Source: Pseudomonas sp. BSw22131
GTDB lineage: Bacteria > Pseudomonadota > Gammaproteobacteria > Pseudomonadales > Pseudomonadaceae
Reading direction: 5' to 3'
DNA length: 64,000 nucleotides
Assembly: GCF_026810445.1 (NCBI RefSeq)
Contig: NZ_CP113949.1
Span: 310,001 to 374,000 of the forward strand
The notes under the pieces: generated by a model
The model's input: the letters and a program-made list of their open reading frames with translations, nothing else
Told to the model about the DNA's origin: nothing
Database searches by the model: none
Made by a program: the position numbers and the translations under genes
Part shown: one piece after another, positions 16,234 through 27,518 of the stretch
How positions within the stretch are numbered: the stretch's first letter is position 1
How the letters are laid out: each line of letters begins with the position of its first letter

Positions 16234-18165
16234 TCATTTGCCCAGGCTTTGCGCCCACTCGCGTACCGCTGCGTAAGGGTAATCCTCAAACATCCCGAAG
16301 CCCGACATGCTACGAGCCTTGAGCTTGGTGAACAAAGGCACGCTGATCCCGCAGAGAAAGCGGGTCAAGCATTCTGCACTCGGCTCAAAGCCTTTGGCGC
16401 TTTGGTGTCTGGTGATGAACTCGGCGCACAGCCCGTCGAAATCCTGGCTGGCGAGTGGGGCGCGTTCGGGTGGCTCAGGCAACTCCACGGCGTGCCCCTC
16501 ACACACAGAGCAATGCCCACAATGTTCGGGCGCCTGCTCATCACCGAAATACCGGGCGATCCGATAACTCAAACATTGGTGACTGCCGAACACATCGAGC
16601 ATCGCGTGGATACGTGCCACCTCAGTGGTCTCGTGCTGGACGAAATGCTCATGCAGTTCAGTGCTGAGTGCGTTCAGATCAAACGTTGTGTCGAGCAAGC
16701 TGTAGACCTCGGTCATCTGCTTGCTTTCCAGTTCGATCCAGCCCTTCTCCTGAAAGTAGTCGAGCGCCGTGACTACCCGCCCGCGATTGGCCTGGTATTG
16801 CTGGAACATTGCGTCGAAGTTAACCGTTGCCCAGGTTCGTGCCTTGCTGGACGTCTCCATGAGCGCCTTCACAAACTGCTGACGTTCGCCTTCAAAGCGC
16901 TGAACGATCTGCTCTGCTGTCAGCAAAAACTTGAAGCGATACTCTGCAAAGAAGGAATAGCGCGGTGCAATGATTCCGCGCAGCTCCAGTTGTACCAACA
17001 AGGTTTTCAGTGGCAATTGGCGAATATTGCTCATCTCCGACAAAGGCGTCAGCAGAAACTCCCACTGGCCGTCGTTACGCGCATTGAGCACGTCTTCGAG
17101 AACCCGCTCAATCCCTTCGCGCTCGGGCGTATCGCCGTACACGAAGTTTTCGAGCACGTTCAGGCTGTCTCGGTTGGCCAGCACCAGACATTCAGATTGA
17201 TCGCCATCACGACCGGCGCGGCCGATTTCCTGGCTGTAATTTTCAATGGATTTGGGAAGATCGAAATGCACGACATTGCGGATGTCGCTTTTGTCGATGC
17301 CCATGCCGAAGGCAATCGTCGCCACGATGCAGTTGAGCTTTCCGCTCATGAACTGCCGTTGAATGGATTCGCGTTTATCGTGGACCAGGCCGGCGTGGTA
17401 GGCGCACGCCTCGATGCCATTGTCGGCAAGATGCGCCGCGATGAATTCAGCGGTTTTTTGCAGCGTCACATAAACGATGGTCGGCTGGTTGGCCCGCTCA
17501 ATGAGCCAACTCACCAGTCGTCGACGTTTGTCGCGCCCCGGCACCGGCTCGACCAATAATTTGAGATTGGGCCGATAAAATCCGGTGGTCACTACATCGT
17601 CGGGCGCGATGCCGAATTTGCTCTGCATATCCGCGATTACGGCCGGCGTGGCCGTAGCAGTTAGCAGCAGTGCCTGTTGGATATTGAACTCGCGCTGGTA
17701 GTCCGGCAGCTTCAAATAGTCCGGCCGGAAGTTATGCCCCCACTCCGAAATACAATGCGCTTCATCCACCACCAGCAACGAGATGGGGATTTGCGCAATG
17801 AAATGCCGGAAACGCTCGTTCTTCAGCCGCTCGACAGAGATCATCAGGATTTTCAGTTCCCCGGAGCGCGCCTGCGCCATCACCTCGGAGACATCATCCC
17901 GGCTTTGCGCTGAATCAATACTCGCGGCGGCGATGCCGTGCCTCTTAAGAAACGCCAATTGATCCTGTATCAACGCCAGCAAGGGGGAGATCACCAGCGT
18001 GAGGTGCGGCAGCAACAGCGCCGGTAACTGATAGCAAAGAGATTTGCCGGAGCCTGTAGGAAAGATGGCCGCCGCCGACCGGCCTGCCAATACCGCGCTG
18101 ATCGCACGTTCTTGTCCGGCGCGAAACTGCCGATAACCGAAAACCTGCTCAAGAGTTTGATACAT
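16234..18165 (-). CDS. RecQ-family ATP-dependent DNA helicase
   Basis: This 643-residue protein is a superfamily 2 DNA helicase of the RecQ group, unwinding DNA 3' to 5' during repair. Helicase motifs are complete: Walker A (FPTGSGKSLCYQLPA, near residue 36), DEAH box (VVDEAHCISEWGHNFRPDY), motif III (LTATATP), motif V (VATIAFGMGIDKSDIRNV) and motif VI (IGRAGRDGD). A Cys cluster (CGHCSVC with an upstream Cys) marks the zinc subdomain. The C-terminus lacks an obvious canonical HRDC domain, so it may be a second RecQ-like paralogue rather than RecQ itself. ATG 18165 has GGAG upstream; an ATG five codons earlier has none. Confidence 0.9.
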   Translation of the reverse strand: MYQTLEQVFGYRQFRAGQERAISAVLAGRSAAAIFPTGSGKSLCYQLPALLLPHLTLVISPLLALIQDQLAFLKRHGIAAASIDSAQSRDDVSEVMAQARSGELKILMISVERLKNERFRHFIAQIPISLLVVDEAHCISEWGHNFRPDYLKLPDYQREFNIQQALLLTATATPAVIADMQSKFGIAPDDVVTTGFYRPNLKLLVEPVPGRDKRRRLVSWLIERANQPTIVYVTLQKTAEFIAAHLADNGIEACAYHAGLVHDKRESIQRQFMSGKLNCIVATIAFGMGIDKSDIRNVVHFDLPKSIENYSQEIGRAGRDGDQSECLVLANRDSLNVLENFVYGDTPEREGIERVLEDVLNARNDGQWEFLLTPLSEMSNIRQLPLKTLLVQLELRGIIAPRYSFFAEYRFKFLLTAEQIVQRFEGERQQFVKALMETSSKARTWATVNFDAMFQQYQANRGRVVTALDYFQEKGWIELESKQMTEVYSLLDTTFDLNALSTELHEHFVQHETTEVARIHAMLDVFGSHQCLSYRIARYFGDEQAPEHCGHCSVCEGHAVELPEPPERAPLASQDFDGLCAEFITRHQSAKGFEPSAECLTRFLCGISVPLFTKLKARSMSGFGMFEDYPYAAVREWAQSLGK

Positions 18166-18345
18166 GAGCTGCCACTCCATTGACCGCGGAAAAGGGTCGA
18201 GACCTTAACGCGGTGGCTTCAGGCAAGACAGGCCAAAAGCGTTACATAAAAGAAACGCAGGATACAGGCGCTGCGGATTTGAAGTTCCAAAAGACCAGAG
18301 ACCCCGCGCACAGGGTGCCGTCGGAATTAAACAGGGACGTGAGTC

Positions 18346-18748
18346 ATGACAGAAGATGAGCGTAATCGCCTTCGTGAGCGCTTTGCCGCCGACAACGAAG
18401 ATTGGACCGGAAAACGCCGTAGTAATAAAACCACCAGCACGGATGTGTTCAAAAATGTGGTTGTCCTGCTTTTACTGACTGCCGTTGGCGCGTGGTATTT
18501 CACGCGCTCAGGCAGCGTCCCGCCAGTGGGATGGCCGGGCACTGCACGAGGCGCAATGGACGGTCATCGACAACGAGATCGATGGTACAAGCGTCTGCGC
18601 CAACCAGCGTAGAGGGTCGATTGAATATCGGGAATGCCGAAAGGGGGCGAAAGTCTGGTTCAAAGAGCAGTGTCGTGCCTCCCATCACACCGCTGCTGCA
18701 CATCAACGTTACTGCAGCGCAGCTAGCGGGTTCAGTCCGATGGGATAG
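18346..18748 (+). pseudogene. Small single-pass membrane protein, frameshifted
   Basis: The gene starts at ATG 18346 with a hydrophilic N-terminus (TEDERNRLRERFAADNEDWT) and one membrane helix (VVVLLLLTAVGAWYF). Near 18525 protein-like sequence jumps to the +1-related frame. It continues with RQWDGRALHEAQWTVIDNEI, then TSVCANQRRGSIEYRECRKG and ends at 18748. The second half is Cys-containing and well-behaved protein sequence, so the shift is an indel rather than two genes. Loss of one base in the run GGCAGCGTCCCGCC would explain it. Function unknown. A sequencing error cannot be excluded. Confidence 0.6.
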
Positions 18749-18857
18749 CGGTTTTTCGGTTGAGTTTGTGCCGCCGACAAATTTATTCGACAGACTTGGG
18801 ATTTCCGCGGTCATAAGTGGCAATCAATCGAAAGCGCCCACAGTCGCTCATCCTGGA

Positions 18858-19604
18858 ATGCACATGACCCATTCTGCCGCGAGACCGCTATCCCGCTTCA
18901 TGATGCTGATCCTTACCGCGTTCGTTGCCACTTTGTATGGCTGCGGAAACGGTGATACCCAAGCTCCTGCCGGTGCGAAAAGCAGCAGCGCAGCGCCATC
19001 GGTACTTAAAAAGATGACGATCGATGTCACCGGCGATTTGAATCTGCATTACGAGGCTACGGGAGAGGACGTTGCGGTGGGGTTTCTGCCCGGCAAGGAG
19101 CCCGGGGCAAATTGGCTAACCCTGAGCGGCAATCAAGACAAAGATGGTGATAGCAACAGCGTGAGCATCGGACCTATTTTGGGCTTCTCATTCGACAATC
19201 CATCGCAGAAGCACATCGAGTTGCTATTTCAGGGAGGACGGGTCGAAGTTACACACGGCGAAAGTAATGCCTCCTACGACACTGGCGCCTACTACCTGTA
19301 CTTCGATAAAGACAAGACCGGCGCGAACAGCAACGTAAAACTCGACTTCAGTCGCGTCGAGAAACTGCATTCCAGCAATAAGTTGCTGATGCGATATCGC
19401 ATGGTCGGGACTTTTCAATTCAACGCAGCGTTTGGACCTGAGCAGCCTAACGAAGCCTGTTCAAAAGAAGCCGCCACCTACGCCGCAGAGCACGGCGAGC
19501 GTCATCCCGGTTTTGACGCGAAGCTGTGTGAGGCGAAAAGTGTTGTCGCAAAGGGGACGTTTGATCTTACGCAGGACTTTCCGGTGAGAGGTGAGGCGGG
19601 TTGA
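18858..19604 (+). CDS. Putative lipoprotein of unknown function
   Basis: The product of about 248 residues has a signal sequence with membrane segment SRFMMLILTAFVATLYGC, where LYGC is a plausible lipobox, then a Gly/Ser/Ala-rich linker. The mature part is acidic and beta-rich (MTIDVTGDLNLHYEATGED, and later GAYYLYFDKDKTG). Two Cys residues near the C-terminus (NEACSKEA and DAKLCEAK) could form a disulfide. Start at ATG 18858 or ATG 18864 is uncertain. Codons further upstream stay open but are not convincing. No family was recognised. It probably sits in the outer or inner membrane facing the periplasm. Confidence 0.65.
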   Translation: MHMTHSAARPLSRFMMLILTAFVATLYGCGNGDTQAPAGAKSSSAAPSVLKKMTIDVTGDLNLHYEATGEDVAVGFLPGKEPGANWLTLSGNQDKDGDSNSVSIGPILGFSFDNPSQKHIELLFQGGRVEVTHGESNASYDTGAYYLYFDKDKTGANSNVKLDFSRVEKLHSSNKLLMRYRMVGTFQFNAAFGPEQPNEACSKEAATYAAEHGERHPGFDAKLCEAKSVVAKGTFDLTQDFPVRGEAG

Positions 19605-19792
19605 GTCGCTAGCCCACAAGCCGTCGAACACTCAAGAGGACTTGCGCAGACCAGGTGTGTGTTTATCTGCGGGTAAGCGGGCCAGGCTGCCAAGGGTTAG
19701 TCGTAAAAACTATTGCGAGACGTCCTGTAACGTTTGTAGAGTTACCGAAGCTATACAGGGTAAAACTAAAGCTCTCACTTTTATCTGCGCAA

Positions 19793-19818
19793 TAAAAAAA
19801 CCGCCCCGAAGGGCGGTT
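19793..19818 (-). terminator. Terminator of pckA
   Basis: AACCGCCC (19799-19806) pairs with GGGCGGTT (19811-19818) over a CGAA tetraloop. The A-run at its left gives a U-run for minus-strand RNA, so this is a good rho-independent terminator 20 bases past the pckA stop. Confidence 0.85.
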
Positions 19819-19837
19819 CTTAACAACTAACCAACTA

Positions 19838-21535
<1,698 letters not shown>

Positions 21536-21575
21536 CTACTGGCGCCAAAGTGCTGACTCAGAGCCCGGCGCTACA

Positions 21576-22478
21576 TCAATGACGCGTGTCCGATGGCGAG
21601 TCCACACCACCGCCTGCGAACAGCTGCACTACATCGGTTGCATCGAACAAATAACGCTGATTACAGAACTGGCAGTCGATCTCGATAACGCCGTTGTGCT
21701 CGATCACCAGTTGCTCGGCATCTTCCTGACCGAGACTAACCAATGCGTTGGCCGAGCGTTCACGCGAGCAACTGCAGCGGAAGGTCAGGGGCTGGATATC
21801 GAACATCCGCAGCGGGTCTTCGTGAAACAGTCGGTGCAGGACGGTTTCGTTGTCCAGGCTTAACAGTTCTTCGGCGGTCAGCGTGCTGGCGAGTGTAGTG
21901 ACGTGCTGCCAGCTGGCGTCGCGCTCCTCCGCATCTGTCAGGCGTGCGGCAGGCAACTGCTGGAGCAACAAGCCGCGTGCGCGTTTGCCGTCGGCGTTCA
22001 GCCAGAAGCGTGTCGGCAGTTGTTCGGACATGACGAAGTAGGTGGACAGGCATTCGGAGAGGTCAGCCCCTTCGAGGCCGACGATGCCTTGGTAACGTTG
22101 GCCCTGACGTGGATCCATGGTCATCGTCAGGTCACCGTTAGGCATCAACTCCTGGAGCGTGGCGCCTATGTTGATCAGGCTTTCATCGTATCGGGCAATG
22201 CCACGGATTTCGCGCTCGCTGGAGCACTCGACCATGAGCAGCGACACCGGGCCGTGGGAGCGCGCCTGAAGCACCAGCAGCCCGTCGAACTTCAGCGTAC
22301 CCACAAGTAACGCGGCAGCTGCGAGCATTTCGCCAAGCAGTTGCGCAACCGGCTCGGGGTAGGTGTGTTTGGCCAACACTTCGGCGTAGCTGCGCTCAAG
22401 GACGACCGTTTCGCCGCGCACATCGCTCTCGTCAAAAATGAAGCGCTGGGTGTAATCGTTATCTGGAAAATCATGCAT
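21576..22478 (-). CDS. hslO: Redox-regulated chaperone Hsp33
   Basis: Hsp33 is a cytosolic holdase that turns on when oxidative stress releases its zinc and forms disulfides. The 300-residue sequence includes the four zinc cysteines as CSC (residues in [14 protein letters not shown]) and CQFC ([12 protein letters not shown]) at the C-terminus. The N-terminal domain follows the family pattern ([13 protein letters not shown], [17 protein letters not shown] [20 protein letters not shown]). ATG 22478 was chosen as family-like; a TTG nine codons earlier also exists. hslO upstream of pckA is the usual pseudomonad order. Confidence 0.95.
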   Translation of the reverse strand: MHDFPDNDYTQRFIFDESDVRGETVVLERSYAEVLAKHTYPEPVAQLLGEMLAAAALLVGTLKFDGLLVLQARSHGPVSLLMVECSSEREIRGIARYDESLINIGATLQELMPNGDLTMTMDPRQGQRYQGIVGLEGADLSECLSTYFVMSEQLPTRFWLNADGKRARGLLLQQLPAARLTDAEERDASWQHVTTLASTLTAEELLSLDNETVLHRLFHEDPLRMFDIQPLTFRCSCSRERSANALVSLGQEDAEQLVIEHNGVIEIDCQFCNQRYLFDATDVVQLFAGGGVDSPSDTRH

Positions 22479-22576
22479 AAGAGAAATTATCTGAGGTGAT
22501 GACAAAAAGATGACAGGCGCTCATAAAGCGCGTTTTGGCACCGATTGGTGCTCTGCCATGCCGATGGGGGCATTTT

Positions 22577-23208
22577 ATGGACTATCCCGCCTTGTTCCAA
22601 CCCAAGTGGAACGTCAGCCGTTTTGTACTCTGTAACCTGATAGCACTCGCGTTACTTCTCGCCTGGATATGGCCTACAGGTCATGCCTTATTTACTCAGT
22701 TCGACGAATGGCGTTTCCATTTGTTCCATCGGGCGCTGGAGCACAACACAGTGTGGCTGTACATCTGGACCGTCGCCAGCATGCGGCCCTTCGACGCGGT
22801 CATTGGTGTAATCCTGCTGATGCTGCTGATCAAACGTGATTGGGTATTCAAAGCCGCGCGGACCCGCGCCGCGTTAGTTGGCTTTGTGCTAACGTTGACC
22901 GTGCTGCTGATCATCCGCACGGTCTTCTCCAAAGTCATCGATCATTCCTCGCTGCAGCAGGTCAGCGCATTGTTATCTGGGTGTTGGCGTTGCTGTTCAT
23001 GATTCCGCGCCTCGTGGCTGGCGCGCACTGGGGGCAGGATGACTACATTGGCGGAGTCATCATCATCGCCCTGCTGGCTTTGGGCTGGAGCTACTACACG
23101 GCGTTCCTGGCCTGCGCGACTGGTTTGTTATTGAGGGCAACCGCGCCTATTTTCAAGTTAGTGGCGCGGATCCCGCTGTTTAAATGCCTGAGCGTTCTGG
23201 GGGCTTAA
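22577..23208 (+). pseudogene. PAP2-family phosphatase/phosphotransferase with core deletion
   Basis: The first part (ATG 22577) encodes several membrane helices (FVLCNLIALALLLAWIWP, AVIGVILLMLLIKRD, VGFVLTLTVLLIIRTVF) and stops at 23002. From about 22955 a different frame continues naturally (QRIVIWVLALLFMIPRLVAG). It includes the last PAP2 catalytic block PRLVAGAHWGQDD and ends at 23208. The middle block (PSGH-like catalytic histidine motif) and its surrounding loop are missing. A deletion of roughly 40-50 codons, not a multiple of three, explains both facts. Intact homologues at this place are membrane lipid or lipid A phosphate enzymes. The gene is almost surely non-functional. Confidence 0.8.
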
Positions 23209-23212
23209 AGTC

Positions 23213-23614
23213 TTAATCGTCTGCCGAATGAAAGTGAAACAACTGCCTGCGCTGTTTTTTGGTCGGCTTGCCATCGGTGGTCACACCCAGGCTGCCGGCC
23301 TTGCGCTGCGCCGCTGCGTTCTCGCGTTTGGCGATACTTTCAGGCGTCTCGCTATACAGAAGCTGCGCTTCAGGTGCACCTCTGCGCACGATTGAAAGCG
23401 CCTGTACCACTACCGTGCGCTCATCAAATCCGGCGCGAATCTGAAACTCGTCGCCGACGCGTGGCTCCTTGCCGGGCTTGCAACGCTCGCCCCGACAATG
23501 CACCTTGCCACTTTCGATAGCCGTTTTTGCCAAGGCACGCGTTTTGAAAAAGCGCGCCGCCCATAACCATTTGTCCAGACGAACCTTGTCGTCGTCATCT
23601 GACTTTTGTGGCAT
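23213..23614 (-). CDS. hslR: Heat-shock RNA-binding protein Hsp15 (S4 domain)
   Basis: Hsp15 binds free 50S subunits that carry nascent chains and helps recycle stalled ribosomes. The 133-residue protein has an S4 RNA-binding domain at residues 10-70 (VRLDKWLWAARFFKTRALAK, IESGKVHCRGERCKPG). A basic C-terminal tail follows (GKPTKKQRRQLFHFH). ATG 23614 is preceded by GAGGAA. It converges with the broken PAP2 gene; hslR near hslO is the normal arrangement in pseudomonads. Confidence 0.94.
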   Translation of the reverse strand: MPQKSDDDDKVRLDKWLWAARFFKTRALAKTAIESGKVHCRGERCKPGKEPRVGDEFQIRAGFDERTVVVQALSIVRRGAPEAQLLYSETPESIAKRENAAAQRKAGSLGVTTDGKPTKKQRRQLFHFHSADD

Positions 23615-23735
23615 CTGAATTCCTCGATCAAGTAATAGTCAGAAACTGTACTACGTGAAACAGACGAACCATTCACACAAACCTTTGATTAGAATGCACG
23701 CCTAAATCGACGGCTGCTCATGTAGGGAGTACGAC

Positions 23736-24515
23736 GTGACAGACTTTCCAACATCGTTAACGTCGCCTGGCCGCTGCCAGGGATGTAAAAGTAACCCCGA
23801 ACTGGATTTAGATTTTGCCTTCGCATATCAGCCTATCGTAGACCTGCGTACCCGCTCAATTTTCGCCCATGAAGCGTTGGTGCGCGGCGTCAATGGTGAA
23901 GGTGCGTTGTCCGTTCTCAACCAGGTCAATGACCAGAACCGCTACCGATTTGACCAACTGTGCAGAACACGCGCCATTTCCACAGCTGCGCGATTGGGCA
24001 TGACCGAACTTCTCTCCATCAACTTTCTCCCCAATGCCGTTTACCGTCCCGAGTTGTGCATTCGCACTACGCTTGAGGCTGCCCTTGAAAATAATTTCCC
24101 GATCGACCGACTGATTTTTGAAACCGTAGAAAGTGAGCACATCGACAACAATCGCCATCTGACCAATATCCTGCGCGAATACCGTGAATTTGGCTTCAAA
24201 ACAGCCATCGACGATTTCGGCGCGGGCTATTCGGGTCTGACGCTACTGGCTGATTTTCAGCCAGATTTGCTCAAGCTGGACATGGCGCTGATACGCGACA
24301 TTCATCGTGACCGTGTCCGTCAGGCCATCGTTCGCGCGGTTGTCACAATGTGTAAAGAGTTGGGCGTTACTGTCATCGCCGAAGGCATCGAACATCCCGA
24401 AGAACGAGACTTCCTCGCTGACTGCGGTATTAATCTGATGCAGGGTTACTGGTTCGCCAAACCTGCATTCAAAGCGTTGGCTCAGGTTGGTCCTGAGGTC
24501 TGGCAGAAAGCGTGA
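23736..24515 (+). CDS. rimA: EAL-domain cyclic-di-GMP phosphodiesterase RimA
   Basis: RimA is the cyclic-di-GMP phosphodiesterase of the RimABK system, in which it stimulates the S6-modifying enzyme RimK. The 259-residue protein is essentially one EAL domain. The catalytic residues are all present: EAL (HEALVRG), SINFLPNA, FETVESEHI, DDFGAGYSGLTLL, LLKLDM, AEGIEHPEE and QGYWFAKP. Two Cys near the N-terminus (CQGCK) could be a small metal site or redox feature. The start is GTG 23736 with GGGAG seven bases away. It heads the rimA-rimB-rimK operon, with rimB beginning 16 bp after its stop. Confidence 0.9.
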   Translation: MTDFPTSLTSPGRCQGCKSNPELDLDFAFAYQPIVDLRTRSIFAHEALVRGVNGEGALSVLNQVNDQNRYRFDQLCRTRAISTAARLGMTELLSINFLPNAVYRPELCIRTTLEAALENNFPIDRLIFETVESEHIDNNRHLTNILREYREFGFKTAIDDFGAGYSGLTLLADFQPDLLKLDMALIRDIHRDRVRQAIVRAVVTMCKELGVTVIAEGIEHPEERDFLADCGINLMQGYWFAKPAFKALAQVGPEVWQKA

Positions 24516-24531
24516 AACCTACGGAACCGTA

Positions 24532-25014
24532 TTGAAAACATTCGATCATCTAACAGTTATAGGCCTTCGCGAATGGGTGGCGCTTCCAGACTTGGGGGTG
24601 GCTGGCCTGCGGGCGAAAATCGACACCGGTGCAAGCACTTCAAGTCTGCATGCTACGGAGATCGAACCCTTCGAACGCGATGGAGAAAAATGGGTGCGCT
24701 TCAATGCTCACCTCGGCACGATCGTTCAGTTGCGCCATCGCCGATGCGAAGCGCAACTGGTGGCCATGAAAACCATAAAAAGCTCCAACGGCCATGCGCA
24801 GGTGCGCTATGTGATTCGTACCACGCTGGCACTCGGCGATCGGGTGTGGCCGGTGGAGTTCACGCTGGCCTGCCGCAAAGCCATGCGTTACCGGCTGCTA
24901 CTGGGTTCCAACGCCTTGATCGACGGCCAACTGGTGGTCAATCCGGGCATTACATACGTTCAGGACAAGCCGGTGTTCCCGGTCTCTAATTCCTCTGCCA
25001 CAGGTGCTGCATGA
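24532..25014 (+). CDS. rimB: Retropepsin-like protease RimB
   Basis: RimB is the aspartic, retropepsin-like protease that removes or trims the poly-glutamate tail added by RimK to ribosomal protein S6. The 160-residue protein has the retropepsin catalytic triplet DTGA within [16 protein letters not shown] near residue 25, and the flap and C-terminal motif [13 protein letters not shown]. The start is ambiguous: TTG 24532 behind ACGGA keeps the family-like N-terminus ([15 protein letters not shown]). The stop overlaps the rimK start as ATGA. Position between rimA and rimK fixes the name. Confidence 0.87.
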   Translation: MKTFDHLTVIGLREWVALPDLGVAGLRAKIDTGASTSSLHATEIEPFERDGEKWVRFNAHLGTIVQLRHRRCEAQLVAMKTIKSSNGHAQVRYVIRTTLALGDRVWPVEFTLACRKAMRYRLLLGSNALIDGQLVVNPGITYVQDKPVFPVSNSSATGAA

Positions 25015-25916
25015 AGATCGCTGTGCTTTCGCGAAACCCGCGTCTGTATTCAACCCGCCGTCTGGTCGAAGCTGGCATTGCGCGCGGCCACGAGGTGGTG
25101 GTGATCGATACCCTGCGTGCCTATATGAATATTGCCAGTCATAAGCCGCAGATCCACTATCGAGGCAAGCCACTGGAAGGTTTTGACGCGGTCATTCCGC
25201 GTATTGGTGCCTCTGTCACGTTCTACGGCTGCGCGGTGCTGCGTCAGTTCGAAATGATGGGTGTATTTCCGCTCAACGAGTCTGTGGCGATCGCGCGTTC
25301 GCGAGACAAACTACGCTCGCTGCAACTGCTGTCGCGTCGTGGTATAGGTCTGCCAGTGACGGGGTTCGCCCACTCGCCGGACGATATTCCCGACCTGATC
25401 CAGATGGTCAACGGTGCTCCGCTGGTGATCAAGGTGCTGGAGGGAACCCAAGGGATTGGTGTGGTGCTGTGTGAAACCGCGACCGCCGCTGAATCGGTGA
25501 TCGAGGCGTTCATGGGGCTCAAGCAGGACATCATGGTGCAGGAGTACATCAAGGAGGCGGGTGGCGCAGATATCCGGTGCTTCGTCGTAGGCGACAAGGT
25601 GATTGCATCGATGATGCGTCAGGCCAAGCCAGGAGAGTTTAGGTCCAACCTGCACCGCGGCGGCACTGCCAGCCTGATCAAGATCACTCCGGAGGAGCGC
25701 ATGACGGCAATCCGCGCAGCGAAGGTCATGGGCCTGAGCGTCGCGGGCGTTGATATCCTGCGTTCCAACCACGGGCCACTGGTGATGGAGGTGAATTCTT
25801 CGCCAGGCCTTGAGGGTATCGAAACGACAACCGGCAAAGATGTCGCCGGGATGATCATTCAGTACATCGAGAAGAACGGCGGCCCGCACATGACGCGGAC
25901 CAAAGGGAAGGGCTGA
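25011..25916 (+). CDS. rimK: Ribosomal protein S6 glutamate ligase RimK
   Basis: RimK is an ATP-grasp ligase that adds glutamate residues to the C-terminus of ribosomal protein S6, changing ribosome composition and the translated proteome. The 301-residue sequence has the ATP-grasp lid and base regions ([38 protein letters not shown]) and the metal-binding end [16 protein letters not shown]. It starts with RimK-typical [20 protein letters not shown]. Translation is coupled to rimB by a 4-bp overlap. A REPIN follows, consistent with the end of the operon. Confidence 0.96.
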   Translation: MKIAVLSRNPRLYSTRRLVEAGIARGHEVVVIDTLRAYMNIASHKPQIHYRGKPLEGFDAVIPRIGASVTFYGCAVLRQFEMMGVFPLNESVAIARSRDKLRSLQLLSRRGIGLPVTGFAHSPDDIPDLIQMVNGAPLVIKVLEGTQGIGVVLCETATAAESVIEAFMGLKQDIMVQEYIKEAGGADIRCFVVGDKVIASMMRQAKPGEFRSNLHRGGTASLIKITPEERMTAIRAAKVMGLSVAGVDILRSNHGPLVMEVNSSPGLEGIETTTGKDVAGMIIQYIEKNGGPHMTRTKGKG

Positions 25917-25933
25917 CTATACGCTTGTAACCC

Positions 25934-26024
25934 TGTTGGAGGCTTGCCCGCGAAGCTGTCACTCGGGCCCGAGAGAGCATCCGCGGCCTTATGACCTCTT
26001 CGCGTGCAAGAGCGCTCCTACAAG
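25934..26024. repeat. REPIN (paired REP elements) between rimK and envZ
   Basis: Two facing arms, near TTGGAGGCTTGCCCGCGAAG (25936-25955) and the inverse CTTCGCG...GCTCCTACAAG (25998-26024), match the pseudomonad REP core TGTAGGAGC...TTGC...CGCGAAG. They surround a spacer with its own GC-rich fold. Such pairs are moved by RAYT transposases and can act as 3' mRNA stabilisers. It fills the gap between two converging operons. Confidence 0.75.
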
Positions 26025-26031
26025 TTCAGCG

Positions 26032-27345
26032 TCAATCGGCGTCCCGGGGTAGCATCAACCCCAGTGGCAATCTCACCCTCGCTTCAAGCCCTCCACCTGA
26101 ACGGTTGCGCAATTCCACATTACCGCCATGCATCGCCGCTATGCGTTTGACGATCGCCAGGCCCAATCCCGTGCCTTTGCCGCTACGCGCACGATCACCA
26201 CGAATGAATGGATTGAAGATGCCTTCAAGCTCCGATTCGTCGATCCCGGTGCCACGGTCCAGCACGCTTAACACCACGTACGGCGCGCCGCTGTCTCCGG
26301 AAATATACGCCGCGACCTCGACACCGTTACCCGCGTGGTGCATGGCGTTGCCAATCAGGTTGGCCAGCAGCCGCTTTAGCGAAACGCGTCGCAGCGCGAA
26401 TGCAGGAATCGGCTCCAGACACAGACGAATCTGTTCCACTGGCGTGTTGTAAGGTGCGACGACCTCACGCACCAGATCGCCGAGGTCAACTTCTTCGATC
26501 TCTTCGTCACGCCCGTCACGGATAAAGGCCAGGAATTGATCAAGGATTGCGTCCATATCCTCGATGTCACGCACCATGCCGCCCATAAGATCGTTGTCGC
26601 CGGGCATCAACTCGAGCGACAGGCGCAAGCGGGTCAATGGTGTGCGCAGGTCGTGTGAAACCCCAGCGAGCATTAACTCGCGCTCCTGTCCGGCCTGTTC
26701 TACGTCCTCGGCCATCTGGTTGAACGCACGATAAACCTCGGTCATTTCACTGGGTGTATCACTGACCGGCAAGCGGACGCTGCGACCTTGTCCCAATTGA
26801 CGCGCCGCAAACACCAGTCGCTTCAGTGGCTGGTTGAGCTGGCTGACGAAAATCCAGGCTGAGGCGGTAGACAGCAAGCCAATTGCCAGGAACCAGCCCA
26901 GCACGCTCCAGATCTTTTGTCCTCGAAGCGGATGCGGGTAAAGCGGCACTTTCAGCCAGCCATCACCAAGGCTCGGCGCACGGACCCACAACGCGGGCGG
27001 GGCATGGACGCGCAGGCGCACTTCGGTGTCGGCACCCAGTTCGGCCTGCATCTGGCGCTGATAGATCTCGGAGTAGGGCCAATGCTGCTCGCCCTCGGGT
27101 ACGCCGCCGCCAACGACCCGGATCAGGCCCGCCGCTGCAGCGATGCTCTCGCGATCGCTTTCGTCTGCGGCCCAGTAGGCACGAAGTGTCAGCGCCACAC
27201 CGTGGCTGTATTGCCTGTCGACCAACACATCCTCGTTCATCAGCAGATAAACCAGTGTGAGCGCTTTGGAGAACAACACAACGATGAGCACCAGCCAGAG
27301 GGTGCGTGAGAAAAAGCTTTGCGGAAACCACAGCGGTGTTTTCAT
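26032..27345 (-). CDS. envZ: Sensor histidine kinase EnvZ/AmgS
   Basis: This 437-residue inner-membrane kinase pairs with the OmpR-type regulator upstream; in P. aeruginosa the corresponding pair is AmgRS, which guards the envelope against aminoglycoside damage. Two helices (LWLVLIVVLFSKALTLVYLL near 15-35 and VLGWFLAIGLLSTASAWIF near 150) flank a periplasmic sensor of about 110 residues. The HAMP, the phosphoacceptor box (AGVSHDLRTPLTRLRLSLEL, His at about 235), N box (NLIGNAMHH), and G boxes (DRGTGID, GKGTGLGLAI) follow. It begins 173 bp after ompR. Confidence 0.94.
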   Translation of the reverse strand: MKTPLWFPQSFFSRTLWLVLIVVLFSKALTLVYLLMNEDVLVDRQYSHGVALTLRAYWAADESDRESIAAAAGLIRVVGGGVPEGEQHWPYSEIYQRQMQAELGADTEVRLRVHAPPALWVRAPSLGDGWLKVPLYPHPLRGQKIWSVLGWFLAIGLLSTASAWIFVSQLNQPLKRLVFAARQLGQGRSVRLPVSDTPSEMTEVYRAFNQMAEDVEQAGQERELMLAGVSHDLRTPLTRLRLSLELMPGDNDLMGGMVRDIEDMDAILDQFLAFIRDGRDEEIEEVDLGDLVREVVAPYNTPVEQIRLCLEPIPAFALRRVSLKRLLANLIGNAMHHAGNGVEVAAYISGDSGAPYVVLSVLDRGTGIDESELEGIFNPFIRGDRARSGKGTGLGLAIVKRIAAMHGGNVELRNRSGGGLEARVRLPLGLMLPRDAD

Positions 27346-27518
27346 AACAGCAGCTACACACTTTGAAGGAGCGAGTCAGACTCGCGGTATTTGCGGGAGG
27401 GCGGATCGAGAGCTACGCCAAAACCAGCTACACCGAAGACCCTTTTAGAGGGGAAATCAGCGTAACTGGAGATGTGATCGGGCGTTGAAGCGTGCCCCCA
27501 CGAGTGACCGGTCAGTGC

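Noticed and set aside
16249-17559. 436-codon open frame antisense to the RecQ-family gene
   Set aside because: Shadow of a GC-rich coding region; all helicase motifs are on the minus strand.
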